Shown in pieces: positions 17,236 to 28,355 of a stretch of 64,000 nt of DNA (positions are counted from its first letter, which is position 1; each line of letters begins with the position of its first letter). The stretch is from Myxococcales bacterium. Lineage in GTDB: Bacteria; Myxococcota; Myxococcia; Myxococcales; Anaeromyxobacteraceae. The position numbers and the translations under genes are program-made. The notes beneath the pieces are model-generated. The model did no database searches, was not told where the DNA came from, and was given only the letters and a program-made list of their open reading frames with translations. The stretch is taken from positions 62,001 through 126,000 of the forward strand of contig JAJZQX010000010.1 of assembly GCA_021806645.1 (NCBI GenBank). Reading direction: 5' to 3'.

Positions 17236-18017
17236 TGGCCGCCGCCGCTCCGGTGCGCGCCTGGCGCGAACGCGACGGCCGGCTCCTCCGGATCCGGCTC
17301 GACCGGCCCAAGGCCAACGTCCTCGACGCGGCCATGGTCGCGGCCCTCGACGCCGCCTTCGCCGAGGCCGTGGCCGCGGGGAAGGGGCCCGCGCTGCGTG
17401 GGATCCTCCTCGACGCCGAGGGTCCGCACTTCAGCTTCGGCGCCAGCGTCGAGGAACACCTCCCGGCGACCTGCGCCGGCATGCTCCGCGGCTTCCACGC
17501 GCTCCTGCTCCGCATGCTCGAGCTTCCGGTCCCCATCCTGGTGGCGGTGAAGGGGCAGTGCCTCGGGGGCGGGCTGGAGCTGGCCTGCGCTGGACACCTG
17601 GTCTTCGCCGCCCCGGACGCCAAGCTGGGCCAGCCGGAGATCATCCTCGGGGTCTTCGCCCCGGCCGCCTCCTGCCTGCTCCCGGAGCGGATCGGCCCGG
17701 GCGCGGCCGACGACCTGCTCCTCTCCGGCCGCTCCATCGACGGCGTCGAGGCGCACCGGCTGGGGCTGGCCTGCGCAGTGGCCGCCGATCCCGAGGCCGC
17801 CGCGCTGGCCTGGTTCGACGCCCACCTGGCCGGCCGCTCCGCCGTCTCGCTCGGCTTCGCCGCCCGCGCCGCCCGCCTCGGACTCGCCGAGCGGGTCCGC
17901 CCAAGGCTGGCGGCCCTGGAGGCCATCTACCTCGACGACCTCATGAAGCGCCGCGACCCGGTCGAGGGGCTCACCGCCTTCCTGGAGAAGCGTCCGGCCC
18001 GCTGGGAGGACCGCTGA
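17235..18017 (+). CDS. dch: Cyclohexa-1,5-diene-1-carbonyl-CoA hydratase
   Basis: This crotonase-fold protein of 260 residues hydrates cyclohexa-1,5-diene-1-carbonyl-CoA, the product of benzoyl-CoA reductase, to the 6-hydroxy compound. Diagnostic stretches are LDRPKANVLDAAM, SFGASVEEHLP and GQCLGGGLELA. The start codon ATG at 17235 overlaps the oah stop. The following bcrC begins 2 bp after its stop. The order had-oah-dch-bcr matches the chemistry run in reverse and resembles the gene content of Thauera and Rhodopseudomonas clusters. Confidence 0.92.
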   Translation: MAAAAPVRAWRERDGRLLRIRLDRPKANVLDAAMVAALDAAFAEAVAAGKGPALRGILLDAEGPHFSFGASVEEHLPATCAGMLRGFHALLLRMLELPVPILVAVKGQCLGGGLELACAGHLVFAAPDAKLGQPEIILGVFAPAASCLLPERIGPGAADDLLLSGRSIDGVEAHRLGLACAVAADPEAAALAWFDAHLAGRSAVSLGFAARAARLGLAERVRPRLAALEAIYLDDLMKRRDPVEGLTAFLEKRPARWEDR

Positions 18018-18019
18018 CC

Positions 18020-19195
18020 ATGGCGACCATCACCACCGCCGCCCTGGTGGCGCGATGCCAGGCGCTCTTCGACGACATCTCCTTTGGCGCGGCGCGCCAG
18101 TGGAAGGCGGCCGCTCCGGGGCGGAAGGTCGTCGCCTACATGCCCATCTACGTGCCCCGCGAGATCATCCACGCGGCCGGGATGCTGCCGCTCGGGATCC
18201 TCGGGGCCGGCGAGAGCCTCGAGGTCATCCATGGCGACGCCTACTACCAGAGCTACATCTGCCGCATCCCACGCTCCACCCTCGACCTCGGGATCACCGG
18301 CCGCCTCGACTTCGTGGACGGGTTCCTCTTCCCCTCCATCTGCGACGTCATCCGCAACCTCTCGGGCATCTGGAAGATCCTCTTCCCCGAGGTCTACGTC
18401 CGCTACTTCGACGTGCCGCAGAACTTCGACCCGGAGGTGGGCGGGACGTTCTACCGGCACGAGCTCCAGGAGCTCCGTGAGGGCCTGGCGCGACTGGCCG
18501 GGAGCCCCATCAGCGACGACGCGCTGCGGGCCTCCTTTGCCCTCTACAACCGGAACCGGCGGCTGGTCCGCGAGCTCTACGCCTTCCGGGCCGAGGCCCC
18601 CTGGCGGGTGCCGGCCTCGGAGCTGTACCTGGTGCAGCGGGCCGGGATGGTGCTCCCGGTCGAGGAGCACAACCAGCTGCTGGCCGACTACCTGGCCGCG
18701 GCCCGGGCCGAGGAGCGGCCGCGACGCGACAACTGCCGCGTCGTGCTCAACGGCGTCTTCTGCGAGCAGCCTCCACTCAGCCTCATCAAGGCCATCGAGA
18801 TGTCGGGCTGTTACGTGGTCGACGACGACTTCATGCTGGTGAACCGGTGGCTGCTCGAGGACCTCCCCGTGAGCGGTGACCCCATCGCCGCCCTGGCGAC
18901 CGCCTTCCTCGGCGGCTCGACCGAGACCGGGGCCAAGTACCAGCCGCGCCGGGAGCTCAAGGGGCGCTACATCCTCGACGCGGTTCGGGCCAGCGCCGCC
19001 GAGGGCGTCATCTTCGCCGCCCCCAGCTTCTGCGATCCGGCGCTGCTGGAGCGGCCCATGCTCGAGGCGGTCCTGGATCGCGTCGACGTCCCGCACATCG
19101 GCTTCAAGTACGCGGAGAACTCCGCCCAGATGCAGCCGGTGCGGGAGCAGGCCGGCACCTTCGCCGACTCGATCAAGCTCTGGAGCGCGCCATGA
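18020..19195 (+). CDS. bcrC: Benzoyl-CoA reductase subunit C
   Basis: This is one of the two substrate-binding subunits of class I, ATP-dependent benzoyl-CoA reductase (391 residues, HgdB/BcrBC family). With BcrB it carries the active site, where the ring is reduced by two electrons to the cyclic diene. Characteristic blocks are [20 protein letters not shown], the cysteine in [25 protein letters not shown], and a late cysteine in [11 protein letters not shown]. The next gene, bcrB, starts four bases before its stop. The bcrC-B-A-D order is that of Thauera aromatica and of badDEFG. Confidence 0.94.
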   Translation: MATITTAALVARCQALFDDISFGAARQWKAAAPGRKVVAYMPIYVPREIIHAAGMLPLGILGAGESLEVIHGDAYYQSYICRIPRSTLDLGITGRLDFVDGFLFPSICDVIRNLSGIWKILFPEVYVRYFDVPQNFDPEVGGTFYRHELQELREGLARLAGSPISDDALRASFALYNRNRRLVRELYAFRAEAPWRVPASELYLVQRAGMVLPVEEHNQLLADYLAAARAEERPRRDNCRVVLNGVFCEQPPLSLIKAIEMSGCYVVDDDFMLVNRWLLEDLPVSGDPIAALATAFLGGSTETGAKYQPRRELKGRYILDAVRASAAEGVIFAAPSFCDPALLERPMLEAVLDRVDVPHIGFKYAENSAQMQPVREQAGTFADSIKLWSAP

Positions 19196-20511
19196 CCGCG
19201 AGTGCCCCGTCCCATCGCTCGCCGGTCCCGGTCCGGGAGGTCGTGAAGGAAGCGTCGATGGTGAAGCAGAAGGAGATGATCGCGCGCAACTACGATCTCC
19301 TCACCAGCACCGCCGAGCATGGCCGCAAGGTCGCCTCCACCTTCGTCCCGGGCAACCTGAACGAGCTGATCATGTGCTTCGACATGCTCAACAACCTCCC
19401 CGAGATCAACGCCATCCAGAACGGGATGCGCAAGCTCTCCGGCGACTACATCGCCGAGGCGGAGAAGCGCGGCCACTCCGAGGACGTCTGCACCTACGTG
19501 AAGGCCGACCTGGGGATGATCGCCAAGGGCAACGTCTCGCCCAATGGCAAGCCGCTGCCGCGCCCCGACCTGCTGCTGCTCTCCTACACCGGCTGCTTCA
19601 CCTTCATGAAGTGGTTCGAGCTCCTCCGCGAGGAGTACAAGTGCCCCACCGTCATGCTCCACGTGCCCTACCAGGGGGACGGGGAGACGACCAAGAACAT
19701 GCGGGACTACATCGTGAAGCAGCTGCGCCAGGAGGTCATCCCCGCCCTGGAGCGGGTCTCCGGCGTGAAGTTCGACATCGACCGGCTGCGTGGGTACCTG
19801 CGGGAGTCGGCGCGCGCCGAGGACGACCTGGTCTGGGTCCTGGAGAGCGCCAAGAACAAGCCGGCGCCCATCGACGCCTACTTCGGCGGCGTCTACTACA
19901 TCGGCCCCATCTTCACGGCCTTCCGCGGCACGCCCGACGCGACCGAATACTACCGGCTGCTCCGGTCGGAGATCACCGAGCGGATCCGGCTGGGGCTGGG
20001 GCCCATCACGCCGGAAGGCGACATGAAGAGCCAGAAGTACCGGCTGGTGGTGGAGGGGCCGCCCAACTGGACCAGCTTCCGCGAGTTCTGGAAGATGTTC
20101 TACGACGACGGGGCGGTGGTGGTGGCCTCGAGCTACACCAAGGTCGGCGGCACCTACGACCTCGGCTTCCGCCACGACCCCGACCACCCCCTCGAGTCGC
20201 TGGCCGACTACTGCATGGGGGTCTACACCAACCGCAACCTGCCTCAGCGGATCGACCTGCTCGAGAAGTACATGGACGAGTACCAGGCCGACGGGCTCCT
20301 CATCAACTCCATCAAGAGCTGCAACAGCTTCTCGGCCGGCCAGCTCATGATCATGCGCGAGGTCGAGAAGCGCACCGGGAAGCCGGCCGCCTTCATCGAG
20401 ACCGACCTGGTCGATCCCCGCTACTTCTCCGCCGCCAACGTGAAGAACCGGCTGGAGAGCTACTTCCAGATGATCGACCAGAAGCGCGGCAGCGCCCCGT
20501 CCGCGGCCTGA
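19192..20511 (+). CDS. bcrB: Benzoyl-CoA reductase subunit B
   Basis: This is the second substrate-binding subunit of class I benzoyl-CoA reductase (439 residues). Family features include the cysteine in [29 protein letters not shown] and the late [14 protein letters not shown], which provide the expected cluster ligands. The first 22 residues are a weakly structured leader and Met23 could be an alternative start. The ATG at 19192 overlaps the bcrC stop in the ATGA arrangement used through this operon. It acts with BcrC and receives electrons from the BcrA-BcrD activase. Confidence 0.94.
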   Translation: MTASAPSHRSPVPVREVVKEASMVKQKEMIARNYDLLTSTAEHGRKVASTFVPGNLNELIMCFDMLNNLPEINAIQNGMRKLSGDYIAEAEKRGHSEDVCTYVKADLGMIAKGNVSPNGKPLPRPDLLLLSYTGCFTFMKWFELLREEYKCPTVMLHVPYQGDGETTKNMRDYIVKQLRQEVIPALERVSGVKFDIDRLRGYLRESARAEDDLVWVLESAKNKPAPIDAYFGGVYYIGPIFTAFRGTPDATEYYRLLRSEITERIRLGLGPITPEGDMKSQKYRLVVEGPPNWTSFREFWKMFYDDGAVVVASSYTKVGGTYDLGFRHDPDHPLESLADYCMGVYTNRNLPQRIDLLEKYMDEYQADGLLINSIKSCNSFSAGQLMIMREVEKRTGKPAAFIETDLVDPRYFSAANVKNRLESYFQMIDQKRGSAPSAA

Positions 20512-20531
20512 CCGGAGCGGGGAGGACGTCC

Positions 20532-21863
20532 ATGAAGTGCTACATCGGCATCGACCTCGGCTCGACCACCACCAAGTCGGTGATCGTCGACGAGCAGGCC
20601 AAGGTGCTGGGGCGCGGCATCACCAACTCCCGCTCCAACTACGACACCGCCGCGGCGGTCTCCAAGCAGGAGGCCTTGGTGGCCGCCCGCTTCACGCTCT
20701 TCCGGCGCGCCCTCTCCGCGACCCCGGCCCTGGCGGGCCGCGTCGACGGGCTCCTCGTCGACCTCGAGCGCCACTTCCGCCTGGTGCAGTTCCGGGCCCA
20801 GCTCGAGGATCTCGAGGAGACCTGCCTGCGCCACAGCGGAGGCCTGCGCTTCGCCGGGCAGGAGCGGGCCCTGGCCGAGGCGCTGGGCGCGGTCTTCCGC
20901 GAACTCCGCGAGGAGGCGATCGCGCTCTTCGCGCCCGGGGCGCGCCGCCGCTCCGACTTCTTCCGGGACCTGGCCGGATCAGGCTTCATGACGGCCGCGG
21001 AGCCGGTCTGCAAGGCGTCGGGCCTCTCCTTCGACCTCATGCTCAACGTCTACGACAAGTCGATCATCGAGGTGGAGAACCGGAAGGGCGAGGCCGGGAT
21101 GGACGGGAAGTTCCTCGAGGCGCTCGACAGCGTGCTCCGCACTCGCGCCGCCGGCGGGGCGGCGGCGGGACCGCCGCTGGTCGCCGACGAGGTGGTCCGG
21201 CCGGTGCGGGCCGCGCTGCAGATCCCGCTCGAGGAGGTCTACGTGGTCGGGACAGGTTACGGGCGGGTCCGCCTCCCCTTCCCCAAGGAGCACATCCGCT
21301 CCGAGATCCTCTGCCACGGGCTCGGCGCCCACCTCATGCACGAGGGGACGCGAACCGTCCTCGACATCGGCGGCCAGGACACCAAGGCGATCCAGGTGGA
21401 CGAGAACGGCATCGTCGAGAACTTCCAGATGAACGACCGCTGCGCGGCCGGCACCGGGCGCTACCTGGGCTACGTCGCCGACGAGATGCAGATGGGGCTC
21501 CACGAACTCGGGCCCATGGCGCTCCAGGCCACCAAGACGCTGCGCATCAACTCGACCTGCACGGTCTTCGCCGGCGCCGAGCTCCGCGACCGGCTGGCGC
21601 TGGGCGACAAGCGCGAGGACATCCTGGCCGGCCTGCACCGCGCCATCATCCTGCGCGCCATGTCGATCATCTCCCGCTCCGGCGGGATCCGGGACCAGTT
21701 CACCTTCACCGGCGGCGTCGCCAAGAACGAGGCGGCGGTCAGGGAGCTCCGCAATCTCGTGAAGGAGAACTACGGCGACGTCACCATCAACATCAACCCG
21801 GACTCGATCTACACCGGCGCGCTCGGGGCGGCGGCATTCGCCCGGCGCGGCGCGGCGGCCTGA
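20532..21863 (+). CDS. bcrA: Benzoyl-CoA reductase subunit A (activase, large)
   Basis: This is the larger ATP-binding, electron-activating subunit (443 residues). The ASKHA loops are [10 protein letters not shown] at the N-terminus and DIGGQDTK around residue 280. Cluster cysteines lie in DRCAAGTG and NSTCTVF. The insertion of about 180 residues between the two loops distinguishes BcrA/BadF from the short BcrD and HgdC proteins. It follows bcrB by 20 bp with GGGGAGGA upstream. Hydrolysis of ATP by BcrA and BcrD drives electrons from ferredoxin to BcrB-BcrC. Confidence 0.95.
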   Translation: MKCYIGIDLGSTTTKSVIVDEQAKVLGRGITNSRSNYDTAAAVSKQEALVAARFTLFRRALSATPALAGRVDGLLVDLERHFRLVQFRAQLEDLEETCLRHSGGLRFAGQERALAEALGAVFRELREEAIALFAPGARRRSDFFRDLAGSGFMTAAEPVCKASGLSFDLMLNVYDKSIIEVENRKGEAGMDGKFLEALDSVLRTRAAGGAAAGPPLVADEVVRPVRAALQIPLEEVYVVGTGYGRVRLPFPKEHIRSEILCHGLGAHLMHEGTRTVLDIGGQDTKAIQVDENGIVENFQMNDRCAAGTGRYLGYVADEMQMGLHELGPMALQATKTLRINSTCTVFAGAELRDRLALGDKREDILAGLHRAIILRAMSIISRSGGIRDQFTFTGGVAKNEAAVRELRNLVKENYGDVTININPDSIYTGALGAAAFARRGAAA

Positions 21864-21880
21864 CCGGACCAGGAGGCGTG

Positions 21881-22723
21881 ATGACCATCACCGCGGGAAT
21901 CGACGTCGGCACCGGGTGCGTCAAGGTCGCGCTCTTCGAGACCGGCGGCGGTGCGCCGCGCTGGCTGGGGCGGCGCGTCGAGCGGATCCGCCAGCGCAAT
22001 CCCTACGCGCTCGCCGGCGACGCCTTCGACGCCCTCCTGGAGGAGGCCGGGCTCCGCCGCGGCGATGTCGCCTACATCGCCACCACCGGCGACGGCGAGA
22101 GCATATCCTTCGCCACCGGCCACTTCTACTCGATGACCACGCACGCCCGCGGGGCCATCCACCTCGACCCCTCGACCCGGCTGGTCCTCGACGTCGGGGC
22201 GCTCCACGGTCGGGCCATCCGCACCGACGCCCGCGGCAAGGTGCTCTCCTACAAGATGACCAGCCAGTGCGCCTCGGGCTCCGGCCAGTTCCTCGAGAAC
22301 ATCGCGCGCTACCTCGGCATCGCCCAGGACGAGATCGGCACCCTCTCGCTCCAGGGGACCGCCCCGGAGAAGGTCTCCTCCATCTGCGCGGTGCTGGCCG
22401 AGACCGACGTCATCAACATGGTCTCGCGCGGCATCTCGGCCGCCAACATCTTGAAGGGCATCCACGTCTCCATGGCGCAGCGGCTGGCCGCGCTGGTCAG
22501 GGGGATCGGCGTGCTGGAGGGGACGGTCCTGGTCACCGGCGGCCTCGGGCTCGACCGCGGGCTGGTCGCCGCCATCCAGGAGGCGAGCGCCGAGGCCCAG
22601 CTGCCGGTCCAGGTGAGGAGCCACCCCGACGCCATCTACGCCGGGGCCATCGGCGCGGCGCTGTGGGGTGCCTTCCGTCACGAGAAGCTCTCCGCGCGGC
22701 CCCCCGGCGCGCTCGCCTCGTAG
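21881..22723 (+). CDS. bcrD: Benzoyl-CoA reductase subunit D (activase, small)
   Basis: This is the smaller activase subunit of class I benzoyl-CoA reductase (280 residues). It begins GIDVGTGCVK, has the second loop DVGALHGR and holds cluster cysteines in SQCASGSG and SSICAVL. AGGAGG sits four bases before the ATG at 21881. With BcrA it should form the heterodimer that binds ATP and one [4Fe-4S] cluster. No ferredoxin gene follows, unlike the clusters of Thauera and Rhodopseudomonas, so the electron donor is encoded elsewhere or is one of several cellular ferredoxins. Confidence 0.94.
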   Translation: MTITAGIDVGTGCVKVALFETGGGAPRWLGRRVERIRQRNPYALAGDAFDALLEEAGLRRGDVAYIATTGDGESISFATGHFYSMTTHARGAIHLDPSTRLVLDVGALHGRAIRTDARGKVLSYKMTSQCASGSGQFLENIARYLGIAQDEIGTLSLQGTAPEKVSSICAVLAETDVINMVSRGISAANILKGIHVSMAQRLAALVRGIGVLEGTVLVTGGLGLDRGLVAAIQEASAEAQLPVQVRSHPDAIYAGAIGAALWGAFRHEKLSARPPGALAS

Positions 22724-22742
22724 TGCCCCCGAGGACCGCCCA

Positions 22743-23684
22743 ATGACCGAGCGCCTCACCACCCGCCCCCTCGGCACCCCCGACCTCGACGTGGTGGTGG
22801 CCATCGACCGCGAGCGCTGCGGGCGCGCCCGGCGCGAGTTCTATGCCCGGCGGATGGCGGGGCTCGCGGAGGAGCCGGGGGGCGGCGTGGCGGTGGTGGC
22901 GGAGCGGAGCGGTCGGGTGGCGGGCTTCGCCTTCGCGCGGGTCCTCGACGGCGAGTTCGGCGGGAAGGCGCCCGTGGGTGTCATCGATGCCATCGGGGTG
23001 CACACCAAGGCACTCCACCAGGGCGTGGCCACCGGGGTGCTGCAGGCCCTGGAGCACGAGCTGGCGGGCCGCGGCGCACGGGAGCTCCGGACCCAGGTGG
23101 AGTGGACCGACCTGGGGCTGGCCGCCTTCTTTGCCCGGGCCGGCTTCCGCCTGGCGCCGCGGCTGGTGCTGGAGCGAACCCTGGAGCGGCTCCCCGCCGA
23201 CGACGAGACGGCTGGAGACGAGCTCCCGGTCAGGTCGATGACGGAGCGGGACCTGAAGGCCATCGTGCGGCTCGACCGCAAGGTGACCCGCCGCGATCGC
23301 TCGGCCTACTACGCCCGGAAGCTGGCCGAGGCGCTTCGCGGCTCGGCCATCCGCATGGCGCTGGTGGCGGAACAGGGCGGCCGCCTGACCGGGTTCCTCA
23401 TGGCGAGGGTCGAGCTCGGTGAGTTCGGCCGCACCGACCCGACGGCCGTCCTCGACACCATCGCGGTGGATCCGGACGATCGTGGAGAGGGGATCGGCCG
23501 GGCCCTGCTCGAGCAGCTCCTCCTCAACCTCGAGGGGCTGCGGGCCGAGCGGGTGGTCACCGAGGCCGACTGGCGGGAGATCCCGCTGCTCGCCTTCCTG
23601 GCGCGCACCGGCTTCAGCAACTCGCAGCGGCTCGCCTTCGTCCGGCCCATCGCCGGCGTGGCCGGCCAGAGGCCAGGCCCATGA
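22743..23684 (+). CDS. Tandem double-GNAT acetyltransferase (313 aa)
   Basis: Two GNAT domains lie head to tail. The first is about residues 1-150 (IGVHTKALHQGVATGVL in the CoA-binding region) and the second about 155-305 (IAVDPDDRGEGIGRALL). The second has the canonical R-x-x-G-x-G loop and the first a degenerate one. Both halves share an opening of the type DLDVVVAIDRERCGR / DLKAIVRLDRKVTRR, so the gene arose by duplication. It follows bcrD by 19 bp and overlaps the SDR gene by four bases, so it is part of the bcr operon. A BadL-like role in making an inducer, or acetylation control of aryl-CoA ligases, are possible jobs; the substrate is unknown. Confidence 0.8.
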   Translation: MTERLTTRPLGTPDLDVVVAIDRERCGRARREFYARRMAGLAEEPGGGVAVVAERSGRVAGFAFARVLDGEFGGKAPVGVIDAIGVHTKALHQGVATGVLQALEHELAGRGARELRTQVEWTDLGLAAFFARAGFRLAPRLVLERTLERLPADDETAGDELPVRSMTERDLKAIVRLDRKVTRRDRSAYYARKLAEALRGSAIRMALVAEQGGRLTGFLMARVELGEFGRTDPTAVLDTIAVDPDDRGEGIGRALLEQLLLNLEGLRAERVVTEADWREIPLLAFLARTGFSNSQRLAFVRPIAGVAGQRPGP

Positions 23685-24409
23685 CCGCTTCCACCACCTC
23701 CAGCGCGGGTCGGTTCGACGGCCGCTGCGCCCTCGTCACGGGTGGCGCTCGCGGCATCGGCCGTGGCATCGCCGAGCGGCTGGCCCGGCTCGGCGCCGAG
23801 GTCCACGTCCTCGACCGGGAGCCGGGGGCCGGCGGCGACGGGATCCGGCAGCACGGGGTCGACATCACCGACGGCCGGGCGGTGGCGGCGGCCGTCGGCG
23901 CGCTGCCGCGCCCGCCCCTGCTCCTGGTCAACAACGCCGGGATCACCCGGGACCGCAGCCTCCTCAAGATGAGCGACGAGGAGTGGAACTCGGTGATCGA
24001 CGTGAACCTCACCGGCGCCTTCCACGTCCTGCGGGCGGTGGCTCCGGGCATGGTGGCGGCGGGCTACGGTCGCATCGTCAACGTGGTCTCCATCAACGGG
24101 CTCCGGGGCAAGTTCGGGCAGGCCAACTACAGCGCCTCCAAGGCCGGGCTGGTCGGGCTCACCAAGACCGCCGCCCGGGAGCTGGGACCGAAGGGGATCA
24201 CCGTGAACGCGGTGGCGCCCGGGATGGTCCTCACCGAGATGACCCTGGCCCTGGCCGAGGAGCACCGGCGCAGGGCGCTGGAGGAGACCCTGCTGAAGCG
24301 GCTCCCGGAGGTGGATGACGTGGCCGCCGTGGTCCTCTTCCTGCTCTCCGACGACGCCCGCATGGTCACCGGCGAGGTGATCCGGGTGGATTCCGGGCAG
24401 TACATCTAG
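23681..24409 (+). CDS. Short-chain dehydrogenase/reductase, FabG-like
   Basis: This 242-residue classical SDR has TGGARGIGRG for nucleotide binding, NNAG, catalytic Ser in VVSINGLRGK, and YSASK with the catalytic Tyr and Lys. It overlaps the double-GNAT gene by four bases and ends the bcr operon, 13 bp from a convergent ligase gene. It resembles 3-oxoacyl reductases. In this operon it could oxidise or reduce a cyclic or acyclic hydroxyacyl-CoA, like the SDR-type 2-hydroxycyclohexanecarboxyl-CoA dehydrogenase BadH. The exact substrate cannot be read from sequence. Confidence 0.85.
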   Translation: MTASTTSSAGRFDGRCALVTGGARGIGRGIAERLARLGAEVHVLDREPGAGGDGIRQHGVDITDGRAVAAAVGALPRPPLLLVNNAGITRDRSLLKMSDEEWNSVIDVNLTGAFHVLRAVAPGMVAAGYGRIVNVVSINGLRGKFGQANYSASKAGLVGLTKTAARELGPKGITVNAVAPGMVLTEMTLALAEEHRRRALEETLLKRLPEVDDVAAVVLFLLSDDARMVTGEVIRVDSGQYI

Positions 24410-24422
24410 GCCCCGGCCCCGC

Positions 24423-25738
24423 TCACCGCTTCCGCAGGTCGACCACCTTCCCCTTGGCGGCCACGCTGTCCATGGTGCTCTTCTCCACCAGCTTGACGTC
24501 GAAGGTGACGCCGAGGTCCGACGCCAGCCGGTGCCGGAGGAGATCGCGGTACCCGGCTTGCCGCCGCATCTCGTCGAAGAAGACCGACTGGGACACCTCG
24601 ACCAGCACCGTCGCCACGTCGAGGGCATCACGTCGCTCGATGACCAGCTGGTAGCGGGGCGCGGTCTGGTCCACCTCGGCGAGCACCGCCTCGACCTGGG
24701 CGGGGAAGACGTTCACGCCCTTGATGATGAGCATGTCGTCGGTGCGCGCCCGCATCCGCCTGATCCGCGCCGAGGTCCGGCCACACGGGCAGGGCCCGGT
24801 GTCGAGGGTGGTGAGATCGCGGGTGCGGAAGCGGATGAGCGGGAAGGCCTCCTTGGTGAGTGAGGTGAGCACCAGCTCCCCCTCGGCGCCGGGCGGCAGG
24901 GGGGCCAGGGTCACCGGGTCGACGATCTCCGGGATGAAGTGGTCCTCGTTGAGGTGGAGGCCGTTGCGCTCCAGGCACTCCCCGGCCACGCCGGGCCCGA
25001 GCAGCTCGCTCACCGCGTAGTTGTCGGTGACGGTGACGCCGAGGGCCTCCTGGATCTGCCGCCGGGACTCCTCCCGGAAGGGCTCGCCCCCCACCAGGAC
25101 GCGCCGCAGCGACAGCGCGTTCATGTTGAGGTTGGCGGCTCGCATCGCCTCGATGAGGTGGAGCGCGTAGCTGGGCGTCGAGACCAGGGCGGTGGTCTTG
25201 TAGTCCACCATGATCTTGATCTGCCGCTTGGTGTTGCCGCTGGAGATGGGGATCACCGACGCGCCCAGCCGCTCGGCGGCGAAGTGGACGCCGAAGGCGC
25301 CCGTGAAGAGCCCATAGTCGAAGGTGATCTGGAGGACGTCGTCCTTGGTCACCCCTTCGGCCACCAGCATCCGGGCCATGAGATTGGCCCAGGTCTTGAT
25401 GTCGTTGCGGGTGTACCCCATGACGATGCCGGAGCCGCCCGAGCCGCCGGTGCCGTGGAGGCGGACCACCTCCCGCAGCGGCACCGCCAGGAAGCCGTAC
25501 GGGTAGGCGTCGGCCAGGTCGCCCTTGGTGGTGAAGGGGAGGCGCCGCAGGTCGTCGAGCGACCGCAGGTCGTCGGGGTCGAAGCGGATGGCGTCGAAGG
25601 CGGCCCGGTAGAAGGGGACGCTGCGCGCCACCCGGCTCAGCGTGGCCTGGAGCCGTTCCAGCTGGAGCTGCGCCAGCTCCTCCCGGTGCATGCACTCTTC
25701 GTCCGGCTGCCAGAAGGCGGCCGGCGACAAGGTGGCGG

Positions 25739-25742
<4 letters not shown>
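24423..25742 (-). CDS. Phenylacetate-CoA ligase-like protein with altered ATP loop
   Basis: This is a PaaK-family AMP-forming ligase of 439 residues. It keeps the family architecture: PYGFLAVPLREVVRLHG, FDYGLFTGAFG, SGNTKRQI, NYAVSEL, the CPCGRTS motif and LIIKGVNVFP. The ATP phosphate loop is unusual: where the paralogue at 29683 has ASSGTTGRP this protein has GTGGSGGSG. It overlaps livF by four bases at the end of the operon that begins with iorA. It probably makes a CoA thioester of an aryl or branched acid, but the changed loop makes activity less certain than for the paralogue. Confidence 0.85.
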
Positions 25743-27242
<1,500 letters not shown>

Positions 27243-27246
<4 letters not shown>

Positions 27247-28355
27247 CGAGGCTCCTCGCCGTCTTCGCGCCGCCGCAGCCGGAGCCGTAGCGCGGCCAGG
27301 GCGCGGCGCGGCTGGAGGGCCAGCAGGCCCTCCGGCGCGAAGAGCATCATGCCGACCAGGATCAGGCCGAACACCACGTCGTCGTAGGCGCCGAAGTAGC
27401 CGCGGAGCGAGAGGAAGTTGAGGGCCAGGCTCATCCCCAGGGTGCCCCAGAGGCTGCCCATTCCGCCGACGGCGACGATGGCCATGTACTTCACCGACTT
27501 CATGACCGAGGCCTCGGAGGGACCGATGCCGCCGTTGTAGTGGGTGAGGAAGACGCCGGCCAGCGCGGCCAGGGCGGCGCTCAGCACGAAGGTCTTCAGC
27601 TTGAGGCTGGCGGTGTCGACGCCCATGGCGGCGGCGGCGTCCTCGGCGCCGTGGATGGCGCGAAGGGCGCGACCCACCCTGGCCTGGACCAGGTTGAGCA
27701 GCAGCAGCATGGCCGCTCCGAGCAGCGCCACCGCGACGTAGTAGTTGACCACCCGGCCCCCGGCCGGGCCGCCCACGCTGGCGCCGAAGGGGAGCGGGAA
27801 GGGGGGGACGGATGAGATGCCGTCGGCGGCGCCCAGCCACTGGGTGCCGAGCGCGAGGCTGTAGACGATGGTCCCGACACCGAGCGTGGCCATCGCCAGG
27901 TAGTGCCCCTTGAGCTTGAGCACCGGGATCCCGACCACGAAGGCGAGCAGGGTGGCCAGCGCCACGGCGAGGATGCAGGCGACCAGCGGCTGGACCACCA
28001 GCAGCTCTCCCCCGTAGAGGTCGGGACGGGCCAGCAAGAGGCCGAGCCCCTGCGAGGCGGCGACGAGCGGCTGGGCCCGATACGGTGTGAGGTCGAGCGT
28101 GGTGAGCACCGCCGAGGTGTAGCCGCCCACCGCGACGAAGCCGGCGTGGCCAAGGGAGATCTGTCCCGCGTAGCCCATGAGCAGCGAGATCCCCAGCACC
28201 GCCAGCGTGTAGTAGGCCGACATGGTCATCTGGGTGAGGAGGAAGCCCCTCCCCGCCGCCACCGCGGCCAGCTGCAGCCCCGCGGCGCTGGCCATGAAGA
28301 TCCCGACCTGCCCGTACCGGTTGAGGTGCACGTGGGCCCTATGGCCGGTAGGCAA
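27243..28355 (-). CDS. livM: Branched-chain amino acid-type ABC permease LivM
   Basis: This inner-membrane permease of 370 residues has about ten hydrophobic segments. The family block YTLAVLGISLLMGYAGQISL lies near residue 55 and the cytoplasmic coupling region GRALRAIHGAEDAAAAMGVD near residue 235. The end is positively charged and cytoplasmic. It overlaps livH by 17 bp and livG by four bases. LivM and LivH together form the translocation channel. Confidence 0.93.

Noticed and set aside
15012-22723. Class II benzoyl-CoA reductase (Bam) interpretation
   Set aside because: No BamB-type aldehyde oxidoreductase, BamC, or hydrogenase/heterodisulfide-like subunits are present; the four subunits are BcrC, B, A and D by motif and order.
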